Assembly: GCA_046095485.1 (NCBI GenBank)
Contig: JBJTJN010000110.1
Location: 1-48,257, forward strand
Reading direction: 5' to 3'
DNA length: 48,257 nucleotides
DNA from: SYFI01 sp046095485
Lineage (GTDB): Bacteria > Actinomycetota > Thermoleophilia > Miltoncostaeales > Miltoncostaeaceae
Position numbers and translations under genes: made by a program. Below are positions 36,302 to 43,661 of this stretch, in pieces. The notes under the pieces are model-generated. The model made no database searches. It saw nothing but the letters and a program-made list of their open reading frames with translations, and was not told where the DNA came from. How positions within the stretch are numbered: the first letter of the stretch is position 1; each line of letters opens with the position of its first letter.

Positions 36302-36576
36302 TGGCGGCGCCCCTCGCGAATCCACTCCACGATTTCCTCGCGCGTGGCCTTGATGCCCCGGCCGCTGCGCCGGAACTCCATGAGGTCGGCGATCCACTGC
36401 TCGCGCGATGGACGGACATCTGCGGGCGGCACGATGCGGGCCACCGGCCGGCCGTGGCTGGTCACCACGATCTCCTCGCCCTCCCCGGCGCGGCGCAGCA
36501 TCTCGCTGAACTTCGCCTTGGCCTCCGCCACGGGCACGTGGGTGGGCGAGGACGATGGTGAGGGCGCGGTTGCCAT
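36298..36576 (-). CDS. Phd/YefM-type antitoxin, VapB
   Basis: A 92-residue antitoxin. The N-terminal HVPVAEAKAKFSEMLRRAGEG and EEIVVTSHGRPVARIVPP form the Phd/YefM DNA-binding fold. The C-terminal helix-rich SREQWIADLMEFRRSGRG and EIVEWIREGRRH would wrap the toxin. ATG 36576 is chosen; ATG 36597 would add seven residues and overlaps the palindrome. It normally represses its own operon. Confidence 0.87.
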   Translation of the reverse strand: MATAPSPSSSPTHVPVAEAKAKFSEMLRRAGEGEEIVVTSHGRPVARIVPPADVRPSREQWIADLMEFRRSGRGIKATREEIVEWIREGRRH

Positions 36577-36592
36577 GCCGGTGATTCTAGTC

Positions 36593-36602
36593 ACCATATG
36601 GT
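36593..36602. promoter_or_regulatory. Candidate VapB autoregulatory operator
   Basis: The perfect 10-bp palindrome ACCATATGGT lies 17 bases upstream of the antitoxin start. Its AT-rich core stands out in this GC-rich window, and antitoxins of this kind bind palindromes over their own promoter. Confidence 0.4.
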
Positions 36603-36670
36603 CATAACCGGCACCCGCCTGCCACGCATGGCGCGAGGCGCAGTGACGACCCTGCACTAGCGTTGCCGGC

Positions 36671-37738
36671 GTGCACGACCCCTTCGCCGACGCCGCAGGC
36701 CCCACGCCGCCCCGGGGAGACTCCGCGCGCTGGCGGCAGGTGGCCCTGCTCGCGGGCGCCGCATCGCTGGGCGATCGCGCGGCCCGCCCGCGCCTGGCGG
36801 CGGTGCTGCAGTCGCTCGACCACCCCGTGGAGGCCGGGCGCGCCCTGGCCGCCGCACCCGACGACGATCCCTGGACCCGCTGGTGGGCCGTGCTGGCCGT
36901 GGGCCAGGGCGAGGGGGCCGAGGGCCTCGATGAGGCGCTCGCCGCCGCCCGCGCGGTGACCCCCGAGGGCCCGGATGGCCGCGAGGTGGCCCGCCGGCTC
37001 GATGACCTCGCCGCCGAGCTCGCGGCGCTGCGCGGCGACGCCGACGCCGATGCGCGCTTCGCCCTCATCGGCCACCGCGCGCAGCCCGATCGCCGCGTGA
37101 TGCTGGCCGGCCGCTCCAGCGCGGCGTTCATCGTCGACCCGTCGTGGGATTCCCTCGCGCTCGTGCGCCTGGCGCCATCCGACGGCCCCTCCATGGCGAA
37201 CTCGGCGCACCACCAGCTGGACGAGGTGATCGCCCTGGTGCGCCAGGGGCAGTCGGGCCAAGGGCGCCCGGTGCCGGGCGATGCCCCGGCGGCGGCAGAT
37301 CCCGAGGTGATGCTGGAGCTGTTCAGGCACGACTCCGCGTCGCGCGACCGGGCTCTGGCGTCGCTGGCAGAGGAGGTGCGTGAGGAGCGTGCCCGCCTGG
37401 CCGAGCGCCAGGAGGCCATCGACGATGAGTGGGGCGACATCCAGGCCGAGAAGGCGCGCCTGCGGGCTCTCGCGCAGGGGCTGCTCGAGAAGCAGCAGTC
37501 CGCCGCCTTCAGCGTGCCCACGAGTGCCGCCGAGGCCGCCGACCTGCTGGGCCTCGGCCCGCGGCCGTCACCCGACGAGGTGGAGCGCGCATGGCGGCGC
37601 CAGGTGGCCCGCTGCCATCCCGACCGCGTGGCCGACCTGCACCCCGACCTGCAGCAGCGCGCCGCCGACATGACCGTGGCGCTCAACGGCGCGAGGGAGA
37701 TCCTGCTGGGCAAGCCGTCGGCCGCGCGGCGGAGGTAG
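36671..37738 (+). CDS. Protein with C-terminal J-domain
   Basis: A 355-residue protein. The last 70 residues form a DnaJ-like domain: AADLLGLGPRPSPDEVERAW, then RRQVARCHPDRVADLHPD with the HPD tripeptide that stimulates Hsp70 ATPase, and MTVALNGAREILLG. Before it is a coiled-coil-like region (EEVREERARLAERQEAIDDE). The Ala-rich N-terminal 230 residues may be helical repeats, with no family recognised. Unlike classical DnaJ, the J-domain is C-terminal and Gly/Phe and zinc regions are absent. GTG start 36671, with no obvious ribosome site. Confidence 0.8.
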   Translation: MHDPFADAAGPTPPRGDSARWRQVALLAGAASLGDRAARPRLAAVLQSLDHPVEAGRALAAAPDDDPWTRWWAVLAVGQGEGAEGLDEALAAARAVTPEGPDGREVARRLDDLAAELAALRGDADADARFALIGHRAQPDRRVMLAGRSSAAFIVDPSWDSLALVRLAPSDGPSMANSAHHQLDEVIALVRQGQSGQGRPVPGDAPAAADPEVMLELFRHDSASRDRALASLAEEVREERARLAERQEAIDDEWGDIQAEKARLRALAQGLLEKQQSAAFSVPTSAAEAADLLGLGPRPSPDEVERAWRRQVARCHPDRVADLHPDLQQRAADMTVALNGAREILLGKPSAARRR

Positions 37739-37747
37739 GGGAACCCC

Positions 37748-37803
37748 GGTGACAGTCACCTTTCGGGAACCCCGGTGACAGTCACCTTTCGGTGACAGTC
37801 ACC
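37748..37803. repeat. Three copies of palindromic 13-mer GGTGACAGTCACC
   Basis: Copies lie at 37748-37760, 37774-37786 and 37791-37803. The first two are preceded by GAACCCC, and spacers begin TTTC. They start 9 bases after the J-domain gene and end 9 bases before the stop of the converging small gene. The same family lies at 12,018-12,047. Half-sites GTGTCAG and GTCCCAG continue the array to 37,821. Confidence 0.85.
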
Positions 37804-37812
37804 CTCTCCGTG

Positions 37813-38061
37813 TCAGTCCCAGTCCTCTTCCACTGCCAGGCGGGCGTATTCGCGCCATTCGTCCAGGATGGTGCGCACGTCGCGGGGGCGGATGCCCGGG
37901 TGCAGGCGCGTGATGAGGTCCACCGCCATGCCGTCGGCGTTGCGCACAGGGGGGTCGCCGAGTTCCTTGAGCACGGTCCAGACGTGGTCCTCCTGCAGGC
38001 CCGGGCGCTCGCCCAGGATGAACGCCGCGGCCTCGGCCAGGTCGAGGGGGTCGTCGTCCAT
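37813..38061 (-). CDS. Small acidic hypothetical protein
   Basis: An 82-residue soluble protein, mostly helical by composition, with FILGERPGLQEDHVWTVLKE and LITRLHPGIRPRDVRTILDE, which read like two similar helix-turn-helix units. No family is recognised. Its ATG shares one base with the stop of the acyl-CoA synthetase gene, so it is the second cistron of that transcript. Confidence 0.7.
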   Translation of the reverse strand: MDDDPLDLAEAAAFILGERPGLQEDHVWTVLKELGDPPVRNADGMAVDLITRLHPGIRPRDVRTILDEWREYARLAVEEDWD

Positions 38062-39692
38062 CAGGCGCTTATCTTCGGCCCGCTCTTCACGCGGTCGTAC
38101 ACCTCGTCGTCCAGCGGCAGCTCCCGCAGCTCCACCTTGCGCACGCGCTCGGTGGGGGTCTTCGGCAGGTGCTCCATGAACCGCACGTACCGGGGCACGG
38201 CGAAGTAGGGCATCTTGTCGCTGCAGAAGGTGAGCAGCTCGTGCGGGTCGGGCACACCCTCGCGCGGCACCACGCAGATGAGGATCTCCTGCTCGGCGCC
38301 CGCGCCCTCGGCCGAGGCCACGCCCACCGCCGCTGCCTCGAGCACGCCGGGGTGCTGGGCCACCACGCGCTCCACCTCCATCGACGACACGTTCTCGCCA
38401 CGGCGGCGTATGTAGTCCTTCACGCGGTCCTTGAAGTACAGGTAGCCGTCCTCGTCCATCACGCCCAGGTCGCCGGTGTGCAGCTTGAGGTTCTTGAAGT
38501 CCTCGGCGGTCTTCTCGGGCATGCCCGCGTAGGCGCGCATCACGATGTTCGGCAACTTCATGTCCACCACGATCTCGCCCGGCTCGCCGGGGGGCTGCGG
38601 CAGGTCGGTTCCGGGCTGCACCACGCTCACCTCGAAGCCCGGGCTGGCCTTGCCGCATGAGCCGGGCTTCTCGATGCCGGGCGGCACGTAGGTGACCATG
38701 CCCGTCTCGGTGAGCCCGTAGCCCTCGTGCCAGCGAATGCCGAAGCGGTCCTTGAACTCCTCGTAGATGTCCTTGGGCGCCGGCATGGCCATGATGCGCT
38801 TCACCGAGTGGGCGCGGTCGAACTCACCCGGCTCGGTATTCCAGATGAAGTAGTTCATGGCGCTGACGGTGTTGAGCACCGTGGCGCCGCACTCGGTGAC
38901 CTCGCGCCAGAAGTTGCTCGATGAGTACCGGGCCGAGAGCTGGATGCGCGCGCCCGCGATGAGCGCCGGGTAGCAGCCCAGCACCTGGGCGTTGCTGTGG
39001 AAGAGCGGCAGGCAGGTGTAGAAGACGTCGTCCTCGGTCACCCCGCACACCTCGATGTAGGTGCGCCCCGAGAAGTAGTCGGACGCGTGCTGCTTGATCA
39101 CGCCCTTGCTGCGACCGGTGGTGCCCGACGTGAACATGATGCGGGCGTCATCCACCCAGGTCACCTCCACCCCGGGGTCGGAGTCCGGCGCGTCGTCCAG
39201 CACCGCGAAGGGCTCGTGCGCCACGCGCGGGTCGGGGCCGTTGCGCTCGCCCGACTCCCACACGAACACGTGCTCGAGCACGGGCAGGTCGGCCGCCACG
39301 TGGTCGAGCCGGTCGAGGAGGTCGTCTGAGATCACCAGGAACCGCGACTCGGGGAGGTTGATGACCCACGAGAGGAAGTCGCCGCGGTAGGCGAGGTTGA
39401 TGGGCGACTGCACGCCGCCCGCGCGCAGGATCCCGAACCACAGCGCCACCTGGTCCACCGAGTTGGGCATGAGCGTGCTCACGCACTCGCCCTTCTGCAG
39501 CCCGCGCGCGATGAGCGCGTTGGCGATGCGGCTGGCGCGCGCGTCGATCTCGCCATAGGTCACCCAGCCGCCCTCGCCGAACCGGATGTACGGGCGGTCC
39601 GGGTGCGCCTCGGCGCGCTCGCGGAGGATGCGGGGGAGCATCCACCCCGTGACGTCCTCCTTCGTGTACCAGTCACTCCACTCGGCGGTCAT
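38061..39692 (-). CDS. AMP-dependent acyl-CoA synthetase (CaiC-like)
   Basis: A 543-residue ANL-superfamily ligase. The P-loop-like motif IMFTSGTTGRSKGVIK binds ATP. WHEGYGLTETGMVTY is the adenylate motif, LHTGDLGVMDEDGYLYFKDR the hinge region, and a catalytic Lys is expected near TPTERVRKVELR. The overall pattern is closest to crotonobetaine/carnitine-CoA and medium- or long-chain acid ligases. The acid substrate is not determinable. It is divergent from rpmG and coupled to the small gene downstream. Confidence 0.92.
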   Translation of the reverse strand: MTAEWSDWYTKEDVTGWMLPRILRERAEAHPDRPYIRFGEGGWVTYGEIDARASRIANALIARGLQKGECVSTLMPNSVDQVALWFGILRAGGVQSPINLAYRGDFLSWVINLPESRFLVISDDLLDRLDHVAADLPVLEHVFVWESGERNGPDPRVAHEPFAVLDDAPDSDPGVEVTWVDDARIMFTSGTTGRSKGVIKQHASDYFSGRTYIEVCGVTEDDVFYTCLPLFHSNAQVLGCYPALIAGARIQLSARYSSSNFWREVTECGATVLNTVSAMNYFIWNTEPGEFDRAHSVKRIMAMPAPKDIYEEFKDRFGIRWHEGYGLTETGMVTYVPPGIEKPGSCGKASPGFEVSVVQPGTDLPQPPGEPGEIVVDMKLPNIVMRAYAGMPEKTAEDFKNLKLHTGDLGVMDEDGYLYFKDRVKDYIRRRGENVSSMEVERVVAQHPGVLEAAAVGVASAEGAGAEQEILICVVPREGVPDPHELLTFCSDKMPYFAVPRYVRFMEHLPKTPTERVRKVELRELPLDDEVYDRVKSGPKISA

Positions 39693-39764
39693 GCACGCAG
39701 GCTACCGGGGCGATCAAAATGCTGTGGTACCTTCCCGGACCCGCCAACGACCGGAGGCGTTCCT

Positions 39765-39929
39765 GTGGGCAAGACCGGCCAGCGCATCGCCGTTACCCTG
39801 GCTTGCCAGGACTGCAAGAGGCGCAACTACCAGTCGAACAAGAGCAAGCGCAACACGCCCGACCGCGTGTCGCTCGCGAAGTACTGCCGCTGGTGCGGCC
39901 GCCACACGGAGCACCGCGAGACGCGGTAG
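39765..39929 (+). CDS. rpmG: 50S ribosomal protein L33
   Basis: A 54-residue ribosomal protein of the zinc-binding type, with CQDC and CRWC pairs and the conserved NYQSNKSKRNTPDRV and KYCRWCGRHTEHRETR. GTG start 39765 has GGAGG seven bases upstream. Its position before tRNA-Trp, secE and nusG is widespread in bacteria. Confidence 0.97.
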   Translation: MGKTGQRIAVTLACQDCKRRNYQSNKSKRNTPDRVSLAKYCRWCGRHTEHRETR

Positions 39930-39940
39930 GGGCAGTACCT

Positions 39941-40013
39941 AGGGTCGTAGCTCAATTGGTAGAGCACCGGTCTCCAAAACCGGGGGTTGGGGGTTCGAGT
40001 CCCTCCGGCCCTG
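39941..40013 (+). tRNA. tRNA-Trp (anticodon CCA)
   Basis: A 73-nt cloverleaf with acceptor AGGGTCG/CGGCCCT, D arm TAGCTCAATTGGTAGAGCA, anticodon loop CTCCAAA giving CCA, T loop TTCGAGT and discriminator G. It lies between rpmG and secE, as in many bacteria. Confidence 0.97.
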
Positions 40014-40052
40014 TCCAGCAGATCGCGACAGACTGAGAAGGCCGCCAGGCAG

Positions 40053-40433
40053 ATGGCACGCATTCGCCCGTCAAAGGGCCAGACCTCCGGGGAGCCCGGA
40101 CCCGACGAGACCGGCCCCGGTGGGGCCGAGCCGCCGCCCGTACCCAGCAGGCGGCGCAACAGGAAGTCCTCGGGCGGCGGGCAGAAGGCCCAGCCGCGTC
40201 CGCGCCAGCAGGCCAAGAACGAGAAGTCGGGCGCCGTCACCAAGTCGGTTCAGGAGAGCCGCAGCCGCCGCTACGTCGGCGAGGTCGTGACCGAGCTCAA
40301 GAAGGTGACCTGGCCCAATAGGGCCCAGCTGTTCCAGGCCACCGCCGTCGTGCTCATCTTCGTCGCCATCGTGGCGATCTACCTCGGCGCCGTCGACGTG
40401 CTCATGAGCACGCTCGTCGACGCCATCTTCTAG
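40053..40433 (+). CDS. secE: Preprotein translocase subunit SecE
   Basis: A 126-residue SecYEG clamp subunit. The first 75 residues are a basic, Pro/Gly/Gln-rich cytoplasmic extension, longer than usual. Then comes the SecE signature RRYVGEVVTELKKVTWPNRA and a single transmembrane helix (about 93-116). ATG 40053 is chosen. It is followed by nusG 9 bases later. Confidence 0.95.
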   Translation: MARIRPSKGQTSGEPGPDETGPGGAEPPPVPSRRRNRKSSGGGQKAQPRPRQQAKNEKSGAVTKSVQESRSRRYVGEVVTELKKVTWPNRAQLFQATAVVLIFVAIVAIYLGAVDVLMSTLVDAIF

Positions 40434-40442
40434 GAGAAGTAC

Positions 40443-40985
40443 TTGCTGCGCTGGTACGTCATCAACACCTACTCGGGTCACGAGAACAAGGTGAAGGCCA
40501 ACATCCTCCGTCGCGTCGAGACGCAGCACCGTCAGCGCTCGATCCGCGAGGTCATCGTCCCCACCGAGCAGGTGGTCGAGACCAACAAGGACGGCCAGAA
40601 GGTGCAGACCGAGCGCCGCACCCTGCCCGGGTACGTGCTCGTGAACATGGACATGACCGACGACGACGCCTGGTCGCTCATCAAGGACACCCCGGGCGTC
40701 ACCGGGTTCGTCGGGGCCACCAAGCACGACGACCACCGCCCGCCGCCCCTATCGCGCACCGAGGTGGACCGCCTGCTGCACACCCAGACCGAGACCCGCA
40801 CCAAGGTGCGTGCCGAGTTCACGGTGGGCGAGAGCATCAAGGTGATCTCGGGCCCGCTGTCGGACTTCACCGGCGAGATCGCCGAGATCAACGCCGAGCA
40901 GGGTCGCGTGAAGGTGCTGGTGTCCATCTTCGGCCGCGAGACGCCGGCCGAGCTGTCGTTCGACCAGGTCAAGAAGCTCACGTAA
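40443..40985 (+). CDS. nusG: Transcription termination/antitermination protein NusG
   Basis: A 180-residue transcription factor that binds RNA polymerase. The NGN domain has RWYVINTYSGHENKVKANI, TERRTLPGYVLVNM and DTPGVTGFVGA; the C-terminal KOW domain has FTVGESIKVISGPLSDFTG and the final STFGRETPAELSFDQVKKL-like strand. TTG start 40443 with AGGAGA seven bases upstream. Confidence 0.97.
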   Translation: MLRWYVINTYSGHENKVKANILRRVETQHRQRSIREVIVPTEQVVETNKDGQKVQTERRTLPGYVLVNMDMTDDDAWSLIKDTPGVTGFVGATKHDDHRPPPLSRTEVDRLLHTQTETRTKVRAEFTVGESIKVISGPLSDFTGEIAEINAEQGRVKVLVSIFGRETPAELSFDQVKKLT

Positions 40986-41017
40986 CGAGGCGTCCGCGGC
41001 GGGCCGGCGCATGTCGC

Positions 41018-41045
41018 TGGTCATTCGCGCGCGCGGATGTATGAT
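41018..41045 (+). promoter_or_regulatory. Likely promoter of the rplK operon
   Basis: TGGTCA (41018-41023) and TATGAT (41040-41045) form -35 and -10 boxes with a 16-base spacer, 45 bases before the rplK start. The -10 is a 5-of-6 match. Confidence 0.55.
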
Positions 41046-41089
41046 CCCGGGCCGCTCGAGACGGTCCCAGTCCGGAAGGTCACGCCACC

Positions 41090-41515
41090 ATGGCGAAGAA
41101 GGTCCTGCAGGTCATCAAGCTTCACATCCCCGCGGGGAGTGCCTCGCCGGCGCCGCCGGTGGGTCCCGCGCTGGGTGCCGCGAGCATCAACATCATGGAT
41201 TTCTGCAAGGCGTTCAACGCCGAGACGCAGAGCCTGGGCGGGGTCATCACCCCGGTGGAGATCTCGGTCTACGAGGACCGCTCGTTCTCGTTCATCACCA
41301 AGACCCCCCCGGCGGCCGTGCTGATCAAGGAGGCCATCAAGTTGCCGAAGGGCTCGCCGGAGTCGCACCGCACCAAGGTGGGCACCATCACCCGCGCCCA
41401 GCTGCAGCAGATCGCCGAGACGAAGATGCAGGACCTGAACGCGAACGACATCGACGCCGCCATCACGATGATCGCGGGCACCGCCCGCTCGATGGGCGTC
41501 ACGGTGGAGGGCTAG
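41090..41515 (+). CDS. rplK: 50S ribosomal protein L11
   Basis: A 141-residue stalk-base protein that binds 23S rRNA. KLHIPAGSASPAPPVGPALG and the C-terminal GTARSMGVTVEG are diagnostic. Length is normal. rplA follows two bases later. Confidence 0.98.
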   Translation: MAKKVLQVIKLHIPAGSASPAPPVGPALGAASINIMDFCKAFNAETQSLGGVITPVEISVYEDRSFSFITKTPPAAVLIKEAIKLPKGSPESHRTKVGTITRAQLQQIAETKMQDLNANDIDAAITMIAGTARSMGVTVEG

Positions 41516-41517
41516 CC

Positions 41518-42234
41518 ATGGCGAAGCACGGCAAGCGTTACGACGACGCCAAGGCGCAGATCAACCCCGAGGGCAACTACCACCCCCTCGAGGCCTTCCG
41601 CCTGCTCGTCAGCCAGGAGGTCGCGCGCTTCGACACCACCGTCGAGGCCCACTTCCGCCTGGGAGTGAACGTCCGCCACGCCGAGGAGCAGCTGCGCGGC
41701 ACCATCGCGCTGCCGCACGGCACGGGTCGCGCGGTCACGGTCGCGGTGTTCGCCGAGGGCGAGAAGGCGCGCGAGGCCGAGGAGGCCGGCGCGCAGATCG
41801 TGGGCGGCGAGGACCTCGTGAAGAGGGTCGAGGAGGGCTTCTCCGACTTCGACGTGGCCATCGCCACTCCCGACATGATGGGTGCCGTCGGCCGCCTCGG
41901 CCGCGTGCTCGGCCCCTCGGGCAAGATGCCCAACCCCAAGACCGGCACCGTCACGTTCGACGTGGGCAAGGCCGTCACCGACGTCATCGGCGGCAAGGTG
42001 GAGTACCGCACCGACCGCGCGGGCATCGTGCACATCGGGCTCGGCAAGAAGTCGTTCACCGCCGAGCAGCTCACCGAGAACTACGCCGCGATCCTCGACG
42101 AGATCATGCGCGCCAAGCCGGCCTCGACCAAGGGCAAGTACATCAAGTCGATCAGCGTGGCCCAGACCATGGGGCCCGGCATCGACATCGACCCGCAGTA
42201 CACCCAGAACCTGCTCGAGGAGGCCACCGCCTAG
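41518..42234 (+). CDS. rplA: 50S ribosomal protein L1
   Basis: A 238-residue L1-stalk protein. MAKHGKRYDDA, LPHGTGRAVTVAVF, GRLGRVLGPSGKMPNPKTGT and GKYIKSISVAQTMGPGI are diagnostic. It ends just before the L10 leader. Confidence 0.98.
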   Translation: MAKHGKRYDDAKAQINPEGNYHPLEAFRLLVSQEVARFDTTVEAHFRLGVNVRHAEEQLRGTIALPHGTGRAVTVAVFAEGEKAREAEEAGAQIVGGEDLVKRVEEGFSDFDVAIATPDMMGAVGRLGRVLGPSGKMPNPKTGTVTFDVGKAVTDVIGGKVEYRTDRAGIVHIGLGKKSFTAEQLTENYAAILDEIMRAKPASTKGKYIKSISVAQTMGPGIDIDPQYTQNLLEEATA

Positions 42235-42414
42235 CGGCGCGTCGCTGACACGGCATACCGACCGAAGATCACGGGGGCGCGCCTGGCGCGCCTTGAACCA
42301 GGGGGAGACCCCGACCCGCGTGAGGACGGAGCCACAGGGAGCATGCGGGGCCTCGTGCCCCGCGCGCCTCCTCCCGGCCCGCCCCGCGTGGCCAGCAGAG
42401 GAGGAGGTGAGGAA
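42235..42414 (+). promoter_or_regulatory. Ribosomal protein L10 leader (rplJL autoregulatory region)
   Basis: A 180-base untranslated region before rplJ, where an L10-binding mRNA leader usually lies. It can fold heavily: GGCGCGCC-type stems near 42,280, GCGGGGC/GCCCCGC near 42,345-42,362, and CCTCCTC (42367-42373) that can pair with GAGGAGG inside the rplJ ribosome site (42398-42407). This would shut translation when the leader is in one state, consistent with feedback by L10/L12. Confidence 0.7.
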
Positions 42415-43167
42415 CTGAACAGGGAGCAGAAGGCAGAGGCCATCGCGGTGATCGCGGAGCGCCTCACCACCACGGACACCGTCATCGCGACGGCGTTCCA
42501 CGGCCTGAGCGTCCGGGAGGTCGAGGACCTGCGCGGGAAGCTCCGCGAGGCCGACGCCCAGTTCCAGGTCGTGAAGAACACCCTCGCCCGTCGCGCGTGC
42601 GACGAGACGGGCAAGGAGGCCCTGCTCGAGTACCTCGAGGGGCAGACCGCCCTCGTGTGGGCCGCCGGTGACCCGGCCGCCATCGCGAAGGCGCTCAACA
42701 CCTTCGCCAAGGCATCCGATGACCGCCTGAGCATGAAGGGCGGCATCCTCGATGGCGCCCCGGTGTCGGCCGACGAGCTCAAGAAGCTCGCCGCGCTGCC
42801 GCCGCGCGACGAGCTGCTCGCCCGCCTGGTGGGCGGCGTTGCCAGCCCGCTGCAGGGCACCGTCAATGCGCTCAACAGCCTGCTGTCCGGCTTCGCCGTG
42901 GCGCTGGGCCAGTACCACGCGCAGCGCGCCGCCGAGGCGCCGGTCGAGGAGTCACCTGCAGAGGAGGCCCCGGCTGCAGAGGAGGCCCCCGCTGAGGAGG
43001 CACCCGCCGCAGAGGCGGATGCCGAGCCTGGGGCCAGCACGAAGGACACCACCGAGGCCGAGCCGGTAGCGGCGGCCGACGACACCCCGGAGGCCGCGCA
43101 GGAGCCGGCAGCCGACGACAACGCGGACGCCGAGCCGGCTGCCGACGAGACCACAGAAGGAGACTGA
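42415..43167 (+). CDS. rplJ: 50S ribosomal protein L10 with acidic C-terminal extension
   Basis: A 250-residue stalk protein that anchors L7/L12. Residues 1-173 are a normal L10 (NREQKAEAIAVIAERL, GLSVREVEDLRGKLREA, VKNTLARRA). Residues 174-250 are an added Ala/Glu/Asp/Pro tail built from units such as PAEEAP, about 75 residues beyond the family length. The codon at the natural N-terminus is CTG 42415, seven bases after AGGAGG. An ATG at 42343 is in frame but inside the leader and codes non-L10 sequence. Confidence 0.94.
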   Translation: MNREQKAEAIAVIAERLTTTDTVIATAFHGLSVREVEDLRGKLREADAQFQVVKNTLARRACDETGKEALLEYLEGQTALVWAAGDPAAIAKALNTFAKASDDRLSMKGGILDGAPVSADELKKLAALPPRDELLARLVGGVASPLQGTVNALNSLLSGFAVALGQYHAQRAAEAPVEESPAEEAPAAEEAPAEEAPAAEADAEPGASTKDTTEAEPVAAADDTPEAAQEPAADDNADAEPAADETTEGD

Positions 43168-43169
43168 CC

Positions 43170-43562
43170 ATGGCGATGACCACCGAGGAGTGGATCGACG
43201 AGCTCAAGGCCATTTCGGTGCTCGAGCTGAGCGAGCGCATCAAGGCGCTCGAGGAGACCTTCGGCGTGAGCGCCGCAGCGGCCCCGGTTGCCGTGGCAGC
43301 GGCCCCGGCCGGTGGCGGCGGTGGCGGCGAGGGCGGCGGCGACGCCGAGCAGGACTCCTTCACCGTCACGCTTGACGCCGCGGGCGACAAGAAGATCCAG
43401 GTGATCAAGGTCGTGCGCGCCGTGACGGGCCTCGGCCTCAAGGAGGCCAAGGACCTCGTGGACGGCGCCCCGGGCACCGTCAAGGAGGGCGTGGCCAAGG
43501 ACGAGGCGGAGCAGATCAAGTCGCAGCTCGAGGAGGCCGGCGGCAGCGTCTCGCTCTCGTAG
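43170..43562 (+). CDS. rplL: 50S ribosomal protein L7/L12
   Basis: A 130-residue stalk protein. The N-terminal dimerisation domain has ISVLELSERIKALEETFGVS. A flexible Ala/Gly hinge includes GGGGGGEGGG. The C-terminal factor-binding domain has KIQVIKVVRAVTGLGLKEAK and LVDGAPGTVKEGV. It starts two bases after rplJ and is the last gene before a strong terminator. Confidence 0.98.
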   Translation: MAMTTEEWIDELKAISVLELSERIKALEETFGVSAAAAPVAVAAAPAGGGGGGEGGGDAEQDSFTVTLDAAGDKKIQVIKVVRAVTGLGLKEAKDLVDGAPGTVKEGVAKDEAEQIKSQLEEAGGSVSLS

Positions 43563-43610
43563 CGCAGCAGCGGTTCGCACGGGATCCCTCGGATCCCGGC
43601 ATGTGCTGAG

Positions 43611-43652
43611 CGGCCCGGGTGGCTCTGTGCCACCCGGGCCGTTTGCTTTGCT
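43611..43652 (+). terminator. Rho-independent terminator after rplL
   Basis: A perfect 13-bp stem, CGGCCCGGGTGGC (43611-43623) with GCCACCCGGGCCG (43629-43641), loop TCTGT, followed by TTTGCTTTGCT. This is the clearest terminator in the window and ends the ribosomal operon. Confidence 0.92.
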
Positions 43653-43661
43653 GGCGTCGGA

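Noticed and set aside
36577..37713. Long upstream extension of the antitoxin frame opposite the J-domain gene
   Set aside because: The extension is antisense to a gene with an intact HPD motif and is Ser/Arg-rich noise; only the last 92 codons look like an antitoxin.
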